The notes below the pieces were generated by a model. That model made no database searches, was not told the origin of the DNA, and was given only the letters and a program-made list of their open reading frames with translations. From positions 246,567-310,566 of the forward strand of contig CAUYUJ010014259.1 in the NCBI GenBank assembly GCA_963575745.1: 64,000 bases of DNA. Direction: 5' to 3'. Position 1 is the stretch's first letter, and the number at the start of each line of letters is the position of its first letter. The stretch comes from Prorocentrum cordatum (lineage: Eukaryota > Sar > Dinophyceae > Prorocentrales > Prorocentraceae). Shown here piece after piece: positions 41,033 to 50,205 of this stretch. The position numbers and the translations under genes were made by a program.

Positions 41033-41111
41033 GGGGTAACTCGGGTCAGGGCTAACTCGGGTTCGCTTTTCGGGATTCCGAACCCGCGTTGCCCCGGACC
41101 CGAGTTACCCC
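41033..41111. repeat. Nested inverted repeat (GGGGTAACTCGGGTC)
   Basis: GGGGTAACTCGGGTC (41033-41047) and GACCCGAGTTACCCC (41097-41111) are exact 15-bp complements. AACTCGGGTTCG and CGAACCCG pair inside, and another GATAACTCGGG follows outside. Confidence 0.9.
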
Positions 41112-41323
41112 GGATAACTCGGGCGCCCAACGTTCCCACGGAGGCCTCCCGGGAGTTGGCGCCGCCCGTGGGGGGGGGGGGAAGGCGGCCGACGCCGCGG
41201 GGCGGCGCGGTATGCGCCGGCCCCTCGCCTCCGGGCGGGCCTCCGGGCGGCTCTCCTCGGGCTGCCCCGAGGGCATCGGGCCGGCTTCCGCCCAGCAGGA
41301 GGTCTTCCTCCTGCTTCCCTCTC

Positions 41324-41326
<3 letters not shown>

Positions 41327-41413
<87 letters not shown>
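41327..41413. repeat. TCG trinucleotide array
   Basis: About 29 uninterrupted TCG units, one of the purest arrays in the window. Confidence 0.97.
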
Positions 41414-41574
41414 TCTCCGCTTGCTCCGCTCCCTCCAGCAAGCTGCACGCGTGATGCCTGACCAGCACGTGTCCGAGCTGTTGCCAATGAGCGCAGCGCT
41501 CTCCTATTCTCCTGCCTGCCCATCGTGCGTCCTCCTCCTCATGCCCCTCATGCTCTGCCCCCGCCCCTTCTATC

Positions 41575-41795
41575 ATATCCTCCTCTCCCCTCCCCATCCT
41601 GCCCCATCTTCCTCTGCCTCAGTCCTCTCCCCCTTCTCCTCCTCCTCCTCCTCCTCCTCCTCCTCCTCCTCCTCCTCCTCCTCCTCCTCTCATCCTCCTG
41701 CTCCTCCTCCTCCTTCTCCTGCTCCTCCTCCTCCTTCTCCTGCTCCTCCTCCTCCTCCTCCTTATCGTCCTCCCCTCGCCGCCCCTCCCTCCCAC
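41575..41795. repeat. CCT-rich array
   Basis: Pure (CCT)n at 41636-41690, flanked by CTGCTCCTCCTCCTTCTCC 18-mer-like variants to about 41760. Confidence 0.93.
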
Positions 41796-41954
41796 TCCTC
41801 CCTCCCCAGCGGGCCGAGTGCGGCCCGCTTCCCGCCCCGCCCGCGGCGTGCCAGAAGCGCACACGGCGATGCGGCGACGCCGCGGCTCGCCAGAGAAGCC
41901 CGCACTCGCGCGGTGTTGTTCGAAGTTGCAGCATAATGCATCAGTTCAGAGTAG

Positions 41955-42404
41955 GAATCGATGAGGATGACGATGACGATGATGATGACGACGACGATGA
42001 CGTTTGCGACGACGATGACGATGATGATGACGATGGTGATGATGACTATGAGGATGAGGATGAGGATGAGGATGAGGATGATGAGGATGAGGATGAGGAT
42101 GAGGATGATGATTAGGATGAGGATGAGGATGCTGGTGATGCTGATGCTGATGCTGATGCCGATTTGTGCTGATGATGACAACGGCGATGACGATGACGAC
42201 GGCGATGACGATGGCGATGATGATGGTGATGATGAGGATGAGGATTATAACGATGATGACGATGATGATGATGCTGATGCTGATGCTTATGATGATGGTG
42301 ATGGTGATGGTGATTATGATGACGATGATGATCGCGGGGGGTGATCATGATGTGGATGATGGTGTTGCTGATGATGACGATGACCATGGTGATGATGATG
42401 ATGC

Positions 42405-42447
<43 letters not shown>

Positions 42448-42520
42448 AGTGGTGGTGTTGGTGATGGTGTTGGTGATGGTGATGGTGACGATGGTAACGA
42501 TGGTAACGATGGGTTTTGAT
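41955..42520. repeat. GAT/GAC/GAG trinucleotide array
   Basis: About 560 bp of GATGACGATG-, GAGGAT- and GATGCTGAT-type units with short interruptions; closes with GATGGTAACGATGGTAACG. Same class as 4590-5345. Confidence 0.95.
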
Positions 42521-42604
42521 GATGAGTAGGAGGATGGTGGTGATGACGAGGATGGTTATTGTCATCGTCATCGCCATCTCGCCAGTGCGCTGCTATTCAT
42601 GGAT

Positions 42605-42695
42605 TAACCTCGTCGCCACGGCTGAGTTCTCTTCGAGCTTCTGGTCAGACTGCACCTTGGGAGAGTTCCAGGGAGAAGCGGTGCCGATACAACGT
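42605..42695 (+). repeat. Family J repeat, copy 5
   Basis: GTCGCCACGGCTGAGTTCTC, AGCTTCTGGTCAGACTGCAC, then GGGAGAAGCGGTGCCGATAC. Confidence 0.6.
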
Positions 42696-42699
42696 CCCC

Positions 42700-43115
42700 C
42701 CTAGATATTTGATTTGTGTCGAGCGATTCCCACCCGACAGCGAGTCCTGGGATCCCCAGGCAGCAGCGGGCCTCTTAGGGTTTGAGGGTTTGGCGGCCGC
42801 GGCATCTCCAACTCTGAAGATACTCTCAAGCCTCCAGTGATAGCACTACCTGCTGGAAAAGGACAAACTGTTAGAGCTCCGCGCGGAGCTCTTCTTACAT
42901 TGGCGCTAGACCATCGATGATGTCCCCTCCTCCTCTCCCATTTGACTGAACCGGTTTTTACTCAAGTCGTGTCGGTTCAATTCAAGGTTGGTTGGCTCAC
43001 TCCGCCGTGGTGCCATCTTTTTTGGTTGCATAGTCTCAGATGTTAGATGCTTAACATCGGTCGAGGTCCTCGCGAAGGCGCAGTGTCTCTCGATGTGTCA
43101 GTCCAGAAGTTCGGT
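42700..43115. other. Unassigned stretch
   Basis: No gene, array or family recognised. Confidence 0.35.
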
Positions 43116-43120
43116 CCTGG

Positions 43121-43238
43121 CATCGCTCGGACGTGTGCTTTTTTCTCGGCGAGAACCATCGAGGAGCATCCTTGATCATTTGGCGAAGGAACCACGCACG
43201 GAACCGAAAAAACACAGGGAATGGACGTCCGAGCGATG
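43121..43238. mobile_element. Family X inverted-repeat element, copy 1
   Basis: CATCGCTCGGACGT at the left and ACGTCCGAGCGATG at the right are exact 14-bp inverted ends. Interior GGCGAGAACCATCGAGGAGC, ATCATTTGGCGAA, AACCACGCACGGAACC. Confidence 0.8.
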
Positions 43239-43404
43239 GCGAGCGGTCTGACAGAACAGTGGCGCGCAGCTTTGCAGTTGCTCCGCGAAGGAATTCGATT
43301 GTGTGTGCAGCTCTCCCCAGGCCGCTACGAGTGCGACTGCCAGCGCAGGCAGACGCGGCGGGCAGTGGCAACACGCAATGTGGGTGCTCAATGCGATGTC
43401 TTGG

Positions 43405-43526
43405 CATCGCTCGGACGTGTGCATTTTTCCTTCGGCGAGGACCATCGAGGAGCATATGTGATCATTTGGCGAAAAAACCACGCACGAAACCGAACAAAAA
43501 CACAGGGAATGGACGTCCGAGCGATG
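43405..43526. mobile_element. Family X inverted-repeat element, copy 2
   Basis: The same ends and interior as copy 1, in the same orientation, 284 bp downstream, with scattered substitutions. Copy 1, a spacer and copy 2 may be a segmental duplication or two insertions. Confidence 0.8.
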
Positions 43527-43599
43527 GCCAGATGTGGGATTCGAAGGTGGAGCCCAACGTCATTTCTTTGACGTGCGATGCTGCGCATCCTGTGTACCA

Positions 43600-43730
43600 G
43601 GAGAGCCCGGGGCGCTCCAAGACGTCCCGAGAGGGCCCCAAGACGGTCCCAGACGGCAGAAGGCCCAACGGGGCCACAGAACGGCCCCAGAGGGCCCTTA
43701 GAGGCCCGCGCAGCAGGTCCCGAGAGGCCA
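43600..43730 (-). repeat. Family H-like GGGCCCCAAGA repeats (inverted)
   Basis: GAGAGGGCCCCAAGACGGTCCC-type units, complementary in sense to CTTGGGGCC. Confidence 0.5.
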
Positions 43731-43732
43731 AT

Positions 43733-44075
43733 GTCATGGACTCGGAATCGCTGGAGGTGTTTCTGGCAGATCTGGAAGTTCTCGCCCCTTCGGACCTCCG
43801 ACGATCCATGAGATGGCCGGGTAGGCCCCCAGCATCGCACCAGGACGGCTCCAGAGGCCAATATCATGGAATCGGAATCGCTGGAGGTGTTTGGCAGATT
43901 TGGAAGTTCTCGCCCCTTCGGAGCTCCGACGATCCATCTCCTCCTCCTCCTCCTCCTCCTCCTCCTCCTCCTCCTCCTCCTCCTCCTCCTCCTCCTCCTC
44001 CTCCTCCTCCTCCTCCTCCTCCTCCTCCTCCCCCGGGAGGCCCCCAGCATCGCACCAAGACGGCTCCAGAGGCCC
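43733..44075 (+). repeat. Tandem duplication of about 128 bp, one unit carrying a CTC expansion
   Basis: Unit 1 (about 43733-43860) and unit 2 (about 43861-44075) share CGGAATCGCTGGAGGTGTTT, GGAAGTTCTCGCCCCTTCGG, CTCCGACGATCCAT and AGGCCCCCAGCATCGCACCA. After GATCCAT, unit 1 has a 14-bp spacer, whereas unit 2 has about 96 bp of (CTC)n (43938-44033). Confidence 0.93.
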
Positions 44076-44175
44076 CAACGAGGGGCCCCAGAGACAGCCC
44101 AGGAGAGGGCCCGAGGGCGGCCCGGTGGCTTCCCCCAGGAGGGCCCCGACCGAGGGGGCCCCGAGGGCGGGGACG

Positions 44176-44400
44176 CCGAGCCCACAGCTCGCGCCCTCCG
44201 CTCGAGAGATGACACCCCGGAGGCGCCGGCGGGGCCCCCGTGGGAAGCCCCACGAGGCCCAGCGAGGCCCAAAGATGGCCCCGAGGGGGCCCCGAGACGT
44301 CGAGCTCACAGCCCGCGCCCTCCGCTCGAGAGGCGGCACCCCGGGGGCGCCGGCGGGGCCCCCGTGGAGGCCCCACGAGGCCCCGGCGCTTGCCCAGAGC
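44176..44400 (+). repeat. Imperfect tandem duplication, about 130 bp
   Basis: GCGCCCTCCGCTCGAGAG, ACCCCGG(A/G)GGCGCCGGC and GGGGCCCCCGTGG occur twice, from about 44178 and about 44308. Confidence 0.75.
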
Positions 44401-44439
44401 AGGCCCAGCGAGGCCCCCAGGAGGCAGGCAGATGTCTTC

Positions 44440-44605
44440 GTTTCACGTATGGTTTCGCCGATCGCGGCGTGGGCCTCTGGGCCCCCTTCCCCTTCCCCCC
44501 CTTTTATATAGGCCACATCTTGGCTGCTTTTGGCGACCGGTCAGGACCTTTTTCCCCCCAGTCTGCTGGCGCGACTGGTAAGCTCAGATCGAGTAATAAA
44601 AAAAG
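44440..44605 (+). repeat. Family T repeat, copy 3
   Basis: TTTCGCCGATCGCGGCGTGG, ACATCTTGGCTGCTTTTGGC, GACCGGTCAGGACC, GCGCGACTGGTAAGCTCAGA, then AATAAAAAAAG. Confidence 0.6.
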
Positions 44606-44609
44606 TGCG

Positions 44610-45130
44610 AACGCCCTCGAGGGTTCCAACACACCCCCATAACCCATAACCGTTTCCAAGAGGCTTCCGAGAGGAAATGCCCCGTCGAGAGCTGTGGGAC
44701 CGCGCAGGACACCGAAGAGAGCCCCATGAGCCACAAAGCTGTGGGACTCGTTTCTCCCCTTCTCTATCTCTCGCTGATCGCTCCTCGATTCCCCTCACCT
44801 CCTCCGACCCCGACTCCTCACTCCCTGCTCCTCGCTCCTCGGTCCACTAACGAGCTGCAGTTCGTGTTAGCTAGCACGGGCGCCGAGAAGCAGCATTCTG
44901 CAGGCACAAGCAGGGGCAGCACACAGAAAAAGTAAGGCGCACCAGCAACAACATGCCACAGGCAGCAGCCTCCTGCAGATGCAGGCAGGCATCAACAGCA
45001 GAGGCGAGCCCATGAACATTAGGAAAGCCTCCCGGCAGCATCTCTGCCCTGGCCTAACGGACGTGCCATCTCGGACAGCGTTAGTGTATACAACAATGCT
45101 TGGAGCGCCGCGTGCCAGAGTAAAAGGTCG
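44610..45130. other. Unassigned stretch
   Basis: No gene recognised. GCAGGCACAAGCAGGGGCAGC- and GCAGATGCAGGCAGG-type text hints at a weak CAGGCA repeat near 44898-44990. Confidence 0.35.
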
Positions 45131-45350
45131 AACCCGCCCCAGCCAGCCCAGGCGCGCCCTCCGCCCCAAGAGGGCCCCCGAGACCGTCAGCAGGCCCCCA
45201 AGGAGCCCACCAGAAGTCCACGAGGCGCCAGAGATGCACAGATCCGGCCCGCAGAGGCCCCCAAGAGGTCCAAGACACCTTCAAAACCGTTTCGAAAGGG
45301 CTTCCGAGGAGTTCTCACAAAGAGCTCTGGGACCGCTCGGGCCACCCAGG
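45130..45350 (-). repeat. Family H tract (inverted)
   Basis: CCCCAAGAGGTCC- and GAGGCCCCCAAGAGG-type units, that is CTTGGGGGCC read on the minus strand. Confidence 0.6.
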
Positions 45351-45394
45351 AAAACACAGCACCCATGCGTTTCTCAAGGTTCATCAGGCAGCGG

Positions 45395-45745
45395 AGGGAG
45401 GAAGAGGAGGAGGAGGAGGAGGAGGAGGAGGAGGAGGAGGAGGTGGAGGAGGAGGAAGAGAAGGAGAGGGGGAGGCAGGAGGAGGAGGGGGAGGAGGAGG
45501 AGGAGGAGGGAGGAGGAGGAGGAGGAGGAGGAGGAGGAGGAGGAGGAGGAGGACGAGGAGGACGAGGACGAGGACGAGGGAGGAGGAGGAGGAGGAGGAG
45601 GAGGAGGAGGGAGGAGGAGGAGGAGGGGGAGGAGGAGGGGAGGAGGAGGAGGAGGAGGAGGAGAGGAGGAGGAGGAGGAGGAGGGGAGGAGGAGGAGGAG
45701 GAGGAGGGGGAGGAGGAGGAGGAGGAGGAGGAGGAGGAATCCTTC
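45395..45745. repeat. Long GGA array
   Basis: About 350 bp of (GGA)n with GGGA, GACGAG and GTGGAG interruptions. Frames through it are poly-Glu/Arg/Gly or poly-Ser/Pro/Leu artefacts. Confidence 0.97.
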
Positions 45746-45934
45746 CTTTGGAGCGGATCTGGTCTGAGAGGGGGGCCCGTCGAGGAAGTCTCCCCGAGAG
45801 TGGCTTGGGCCCGCTGGCCACTGCGGGCATGCTGCGCCGTGCCTTCTGCCGTCTTCCGAGCCGAAGCTGATGGGCCAATTCTCCACCACCACCACAGGTA
45901 GGACGGGGGAGAAGGGAGGATGGGGAGGTCCTTC

Positions 45935-46000
45935 TCCTTCTCTTCCTCCTCCTCCTCCTCCTCCTCCGCCTCCTCCTCCTTCTTCTCCTCCTCCTCCTTG
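45935..46000. repeat. CTC array
   Basis: (CTC)n with TTC and CGC variants, ending just upstream of the second LINE fragment. Inverted relative to the GGA array at 45395-45745. Confidence 0.85.
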
Positions 46001-46029
46001 CTCATCTACGTCCTGAGCTTGTGCTGATT

Positions 46030-47560
46030 TTGTGACGGAGGGCCGTTACTTCCGCTCTACTGCATGACTGCAGGGGTGCTCCAGGGATGTTCTTTGAGTG
46101 GCTCCTTCTTTGTCGTCGCTTCGAATCCCTTTTTCTGGGATAGGGACATGAACGTCATGAGCCGTAGGCTTGGATTTCCGAGGGTTTGCGCTGACGACGT
46201 TGGGGCGGTGCTTCTGCACTTTCGGGGTTCTGTCCATACGGCTCGTATATTTCGGCTCGCGAGCGTTTTTGCTCACTTGACTTTAAAGTGTAGTAAATGC
46301 CAGGGTTGTCCCTCTGACAGGTGAGCTCTGCGACCCTCTTGCGGAGGCTGCTCGGCAGTTTCTGTCTCGGGTTGATTCGGGGTGGGTGGGCGTTTCTGGA
46401 TCCAGTCCAGGCTCACCTATCTCGGAGTGGAGCTTGGGCCGTCTGCTTCGGTCGAGCTTCAATAGGAAGCACCTTTGTCCAAGCTGCGCGCTCGCGTCCG
46501 CTCCGCGAGTCGCTCGACCGCAGACGGCGCCGCGAATCTGTTTTACTACCACACTCTGTCCCCCAGCGCTTTCGTACAATGCTCAGCTCTTCCCGATATA
46601 CAGAACCATGGCAATCCAAGAGCGGCACCTCTTCGCATCCCTCTGGAGGTCTCCAAGCTCCATTTTGTCATGGGAGGGATTTTTCGGCCTTAGAGAGAGT
46701 TCGGGGGGCCCGAGTTTCAATCAATGTGGGCGTGTGGGGCCGCTTCTAGGATGCGGGCGGCCCTTGTATCGCTGCAGTCGTGGACCCAGGAGCTCCGCCG
46801 GCTGCGCAGCGCCGTCCGGCAATTTGGGGCGCTCGGTTGGCTCTCCGCTTCCTCCCTCGTTCCTCCCTTTTGGTCTTCGCCCTCGATCGCCCTCCTCGAA
46901 TCTGCCGCCCAGGGTTTCCATCGTCGGCCGACCTGTCTGCACCCGGTCGTGAATGCATCTCTCCCTTCCAGCCTGGCCCGCCCAGCAATGGCGGACAGCG
47001 CTGGCAGTCCAAAAATTCCAGGCGAGTTTCCAGCAGTCCCTCTTCCGCAAGGTGATCGGGGCAACGCTGGATCGTCGGGTCACCAAATGGTGCCTTCCAA
47101 GGGGCGGGGCGGGACTAGTTGACTCGGGGGAGATGAGAGCGGCCGTGCCGCAGCTTCCGTTCGCATGGCGATCCGCCACCCTAAAAACATGGCTCGGCGC
47201 GCGGACCACCGCCCATCGGATGGGGCGTGTCCACTCGGGCTGCATGTTCGGATGTGGGTCGTCTTCCGGCTCCGTGCCGCACTGCGTCCTGGAGCGCCCG
47301 AGGCCCTCCAATCTTGTCTCGGTCGCTCTCTCTCTCTCTCTCGCGAGGTGCCGCAGGATCCGAAGGTCGAGCTTGGCCTGCTCCGCGCCCCAGGTCGGGA
47401 GGATTTCAGTGTTGCATTCATTGGATGCTACTTTCATGCCGTTCGGCTGTTTTCCGCCCGCGGCAGCCCCGAGTTGGACGCTCAAGACGTGCTACGGCTC
47501 ACTGAGGCCGGCAGGGTTGGCCATCCGCATGCCTTTGTTTGGGCCCCATTTCCGGCTGCG
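46030..47560 (+). pseudogene. Decayed LINE reverse-transcriptase fragment (second element)
   Basis: Plus-strand remnants of a reverse transcriptase. Motif B AGVLQGCSLSGSFF at about 46070-46110 is followed by the catalytic box CADDVGAVL at about 46189-46215 and LTLKCSKC at about 46280-46303. Further conserved-looking text continues in changing frames: TYLGVELGP near 46410, LSYNAQLFPIYRTMAIQERH at about 46570-46630, LWRSPSSILSW at about 46640-46670, then CLPRGGAGLVDS, LPFAWRSATLKTWLGA and CMFGCG at about 47090-47275. At least five frame changes and an internal CTCTCTCT tract (about 47325-47341) show it is dead. It lacks endonuclease, and its CADD box and motif B differ from the first element, so it comes from another lineage. 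Strand and identity are firm; edges are approximate. Confidence 0.85.
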
Positions 47561-47599
47561 GGCTCAGAGGTAGGTGAAGGGCATTCGTTGCGCCTCCAG

Positions 47600-47925
47600 G
47601 CCACGCTCCACCTCCTCCTCCGCCTCCTCCTGCTCCGCCTCCTCCTCCCCTCCTCCTCTCCTCCCCCTCCCTCCTCCTCCTCTCCCCCTCCCTCCTCCTA
47701 CTCCTCCCTCCTCCTCCTCCTCCTCCTCCTGCCACCTCCCCCTCCTCCCTCCTCCCTCCTCCCTCCCCCTCCTCTCCTCTTCGTCATCCCCTCCTCCTCC
47801 TCCCCTCCTCCTCCTCCTTCTCCTCCTCCTCCTCCTCCTCTTCCTCCTCCTCCTCCTCGTCCTCCTCGTCCTCCTCCTCCTTCTGCTCCTCCCCCTACTC
47901 CTCCCTCCCCCCTCCTCAGAGTGCT
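47600..47925. repeat. CTC/CCT array
   Basis: About 320 bp of (CCT)n with CCCCCTCC and TCGTCC interruptions, immediately after the LINE fragment. Confidence 0.95.
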
Positions 47926-48050
47926 TGCGTCGGGCGGCGCCGTCGCGCGGCCGCAATGGGGGCCCAGGCGGCCAAGCCGCAGGAGGAGGCGGTTGCGCGG
48001 GCGCCGTGGGGTGCGGCGAGCGAGGGGATGTCTTCTCGTCCCAGCCGGAA

Positions 48051-48206
48051 GTCGGGCCTGTCCCTCTAGTTGGGAGGAGTATTCAGAAATACTCAAACGA
48101 TAGCCTGGGGGCGATGTTTCGAGTAGCTCTGGCCATGTTTGAATACGTGTTTGATGCTTTAAACGTGTGTCCTCCAGAATTAGCCCGTAGGGGGACGTGC
48201 CCGCCC
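48051..48206. mobile_element. Family S element, copy 3
   Basis: Left GTCGGGCCTGTCCCTCTAG, right CGTAGGGGGACGTGCCCGCC. Interior AATACTCAAACGATAGCCTG corresponds to copy 1 AATAGTCAAAAAGTAGTCTG. A family B element begins four bases downstream. Confidence 0.75.
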
Positions 48207-48210
48207 TAGT

Positions 48211-48393
48211 CCCAGACATCCGACGTCTCGATTTTTTTGAGACGCGGGCCCCCGACCTCCCGACCACTTCCCTGGGACCGGTTTTTCATCCCGAGTCGTT
48301 TTTTGACGGTCCCGAGGCCCGGCGAGGGCCCCGAAAGGCCAAAAACTATGAAAAACCTCCGTCTCGATTTTTTCGAGACTCCCGATGTCTGGG
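48211..48393 (-). mobile_element. Family B element, copy 3 (inverted)
   Basis: CCCAGAC and GTCTGGG ends. Terminal hairpins GTCTCGATTTTTTTGAGAC and GTCTCGATTTTTTCGAGAC (loop T-rich because inverted). Interior on the minus strand: AAAAACGACTCGGGATG, AAAAACCGGTCCC, GGGCCTCGGGACCGTC. Stem bases differ from copies 1 and 2 but remain paired. Confidence 0.85.
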
Positions 48394-48590
48394 GTCCCAG
48401 CCTCGTCTGACGGACTCAGGCTGGACGTCGAAAACAGCTCGGGCCTCCAGCGGGCCAGCGCCCCCGCAGCGAGCCCACAGGTCGGACCGCCGCGCCCGGC
48501 GCCGACTGGGGCCCTGGCCGACGCCAGGGCAAGCCAGACGCGTCCGGCAGTCTCCTTAGCTGCTCGACGCGGGCGCTCTCCCGCGCCTGC
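48394..48590. other. Unassigned GC-rich stretch
   Basis: Nothing recognised. Confidence 0.35.
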
Positions 48591-48591
48591 T

Positions 48592-48712
48592 ACCTCCTCC
48601 TCCTCCTCCTCCTCCCTCCTCCTCCTCCTCCTCCTCCTCCTCCTCCTCCTCCCCCTCTCTCTTCCATCTCCTCCTCCTCGTCCTCCTCCTCCTCCTCGTC
48701 CTCCTCCTGGCT
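48592..48712. repeat. CTC array
   Basis: About 120 bp of (CTC)n with CGTCCTC interruptions. GACGCGGGCGCTCTCCCGC occurs before it and GACACGGGCGCTCTCCCGC after it (about 48557-48576 and 48717-48735), so the array lies between two copies of a flanking 19-mer. Confidence 0.93.
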
Positions 48713-48749
48713 GCTCGACACGGGCGCTCTCCCGCTTGGGCGCCGCCGA

Positions 48750-48908
48750 AATGGGGGGGTCATAAATGGGGGGGGGGGGGGGGGTGGCGAGCGTGGTCCG
48801 AAAAGGTACCCAAACGGTACCCAAACGGGCCCCCTAGGGCTCTGGAGGGGCCCGAGAGGGGCACGAGAGGGGGCCTTTTTTGACCCCCCCATTTGTGACC
48901 CCCCCATT
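48750..48908. mobile_element. Short inverted-repeat element AA
   Basis: AATGGGGGGGTCATAAATGG and its near complement (CATTTGTGACCCCCCCATT) form the ends. Interior repeats GGTACCCAAAC twice. One copy in the window. Confidence 0.7.
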
Positions 48909-48960
48909 AAGCCACGCCCAACCCGCGCCTGCTGCCCTGTCGAGTGGCGGTTTCTGCCAC

Positions 48961-49122
48961 GCGCTCAAGGGGGTGGAGGGAGGGGGGGGAGGGCTCCTTA
49001 GGAGCACCCCCTGCTTCTCAGAAGGCGCGGGCCGTATGCATTAGGTGTAAGGCTGGCGCCTTCTGAGAAGCAGCCTCTCCTTCTGAGAAGCCCTCCCCCC
49101 TCCCTCCACCCCCTTGTGCGCG
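48961..49122. mobile_element. Family C inverted-repeat element, copy 4
   Basis: GCGCTCAAGGGGGTGGAGGG at the left pairs with CCCTCCACCCCCTTGTGCGC at the right. Inner GCTTCTCAGAAGGCG and CGCCTTCTGAGAAGC are exact complements around GGGCCGTATGCATTAGG. Confidence 0.85.
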
Positions 49123-49124
49123 CC

Positions 49125-49335
49125 GCCAACGTTAGTATACACGACGCTTCTCGCGTGTCGTGGTGCTCCATCTGCCGACACCTCTCCTCGGGCGTGCTGC
49201 AGACGGCCGGCCCGCGCAGGCCGCCGCGAGAGCGTCGCCGCGCCATCTCGGAGGCAGGCCCCGCTGCTTTCCGCCGCTCCTCTGGGAGGCCCCCGGGGTC
49301 CCCGGAATGCCCGACCCTTCCCCCAGGGACTGGTG
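49125..49335. other. Unassigned GC-rich stretch
   Basis: Nothing recognised. CGTTAGTATACACGACGCTT near 49131 resembles CGTTAGTGTATACAACAATG near 45080, a short shared block. Confidence 0.4.
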
Positions 49336-49339
49336 GGCG

Positions 49340-49492
49340 GAAAAAGGTTTTTCCATGTTTTCGGCCTCCGGGGGCCCTTACCAGCCCTCGGGACCGTCAA
49401 AAAACGACTGGGGGTGAAAAACCGGTCCCGGCGAATCGGTCCGGACCTCTGGGGGTCGCGTCATGAAAAAATCATGACGTCGGGGGTCTGGG
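49340..49492 (+). mobile_element. Family B element, copy 4 (5'-truncated)
   Basis: Interior and right end present (GTCATGAAAAAATCATGAC hairpin, GTCTGGG end). The left terminal hairpin is missing. Confidence 0.8.
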
Positions 49493-49495
49493 ACT

Positions 49496-49628
49496 AGGGG
49501 GGGATGGATATCATGGCGTGGGCCATGATAGTTCCCCAGATTTCACGCGCCTCTGCTTATTTCGTCACGTTCCTGGCCCCCCCGTTGGGCCGCGCACGTG
49601 CCGGCGGTCATGATTTGCACCCCCCCCT
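49496..49628 (+). mobile_element. Family F element, copy 3
   Basis: AGGGGGGGATGGATATCATG at the left, CATGATTTGCACCCCCCC at the right; inner CATGGCGTGGGCCATG. Three bases from the preceding B element. Confidence 0.8.
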
Positions 49629-49659
49629 CTTGGACACCCCCCTCTTGGCCGCTCCCGAG

Positions 49660-49730
49660 TGTTCTGTCCCGAGTCGCTTCTTGACGGTCCTGAGGCCCGG
49701 TGAGGGCCCCCAGGGGACGAAAATCGACGA
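49660..49730 (-). repeat. Family B fragment (inverted)
   Basis: CCCGAGTCGCTTCTTGACGG, then CCTGAGGCCCGGTGAGGGCC: the minus-strand match to the B interior. Confidence 0.6.
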
Positions 49731-50030
49731 GACGTAAGGGTGACCTTTCGCCGGAGGGACCTTTGGTGCGGGCCCAACGGGGCCCCCCGATCGCCGGATG
49801 CGATGCGGTAGTGGCGTCTTGCGCGCTTGTGTTTGGCCCCCCCGCGGCCCCCAAGAAGCCGCGCACCAAAGGCCACTCTTACCCAGGGTCACTCTTGCGG
49901 TTCAGCCGAGAAAGCGGTCCAAAGTTTAGTCCCGTCGTGGTGTCTCCACGCCACGAGCGGGCCTCGCCGCCTGGCTGGCCCAGAGCCCGAGGCAGAGAAG
50001 GCTCTCCTCGGACGGGGCTCGGGCGCGGAT
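49731..50030. other. Unassigned stretch
   Basis: Nothing recognised. Confidence 0.35.
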
Positions 50031-50034
50031 AACG

Positions 50035-50205
50035 TTGCAGGGGCCTTGGGACACACAAATAAATAATTACACAAATGACAGGATGCCCCATCTTTTCCCA
50101 TCTTTGCTGGTCTTTTGTCTGTCTTCCCCCCCCCTTCCCATATTTTCCTATAATTTTCTGGGGAGTCGACGATTCATTGTGTCTGTGTGTTTCCCCCCTC
50201 CTGAA
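50035..50205 (-). mobile_element. Family D element, copy 3 (inverted)
   Basis: Reads GGGGCCTTGGGACACACAAA at the left and TCGACGATTCATTGTGTCTG, then TGTGTTT, at the right: the reverse complement of copies 1 and 5. Confidence 0.75.

Noticed and set aside
46118-46140. tRNA B-box (CTTCGAATCCC)
   Set aside because: It is part of the reverse-transcriptase remnant and has no tRNA fold around it.
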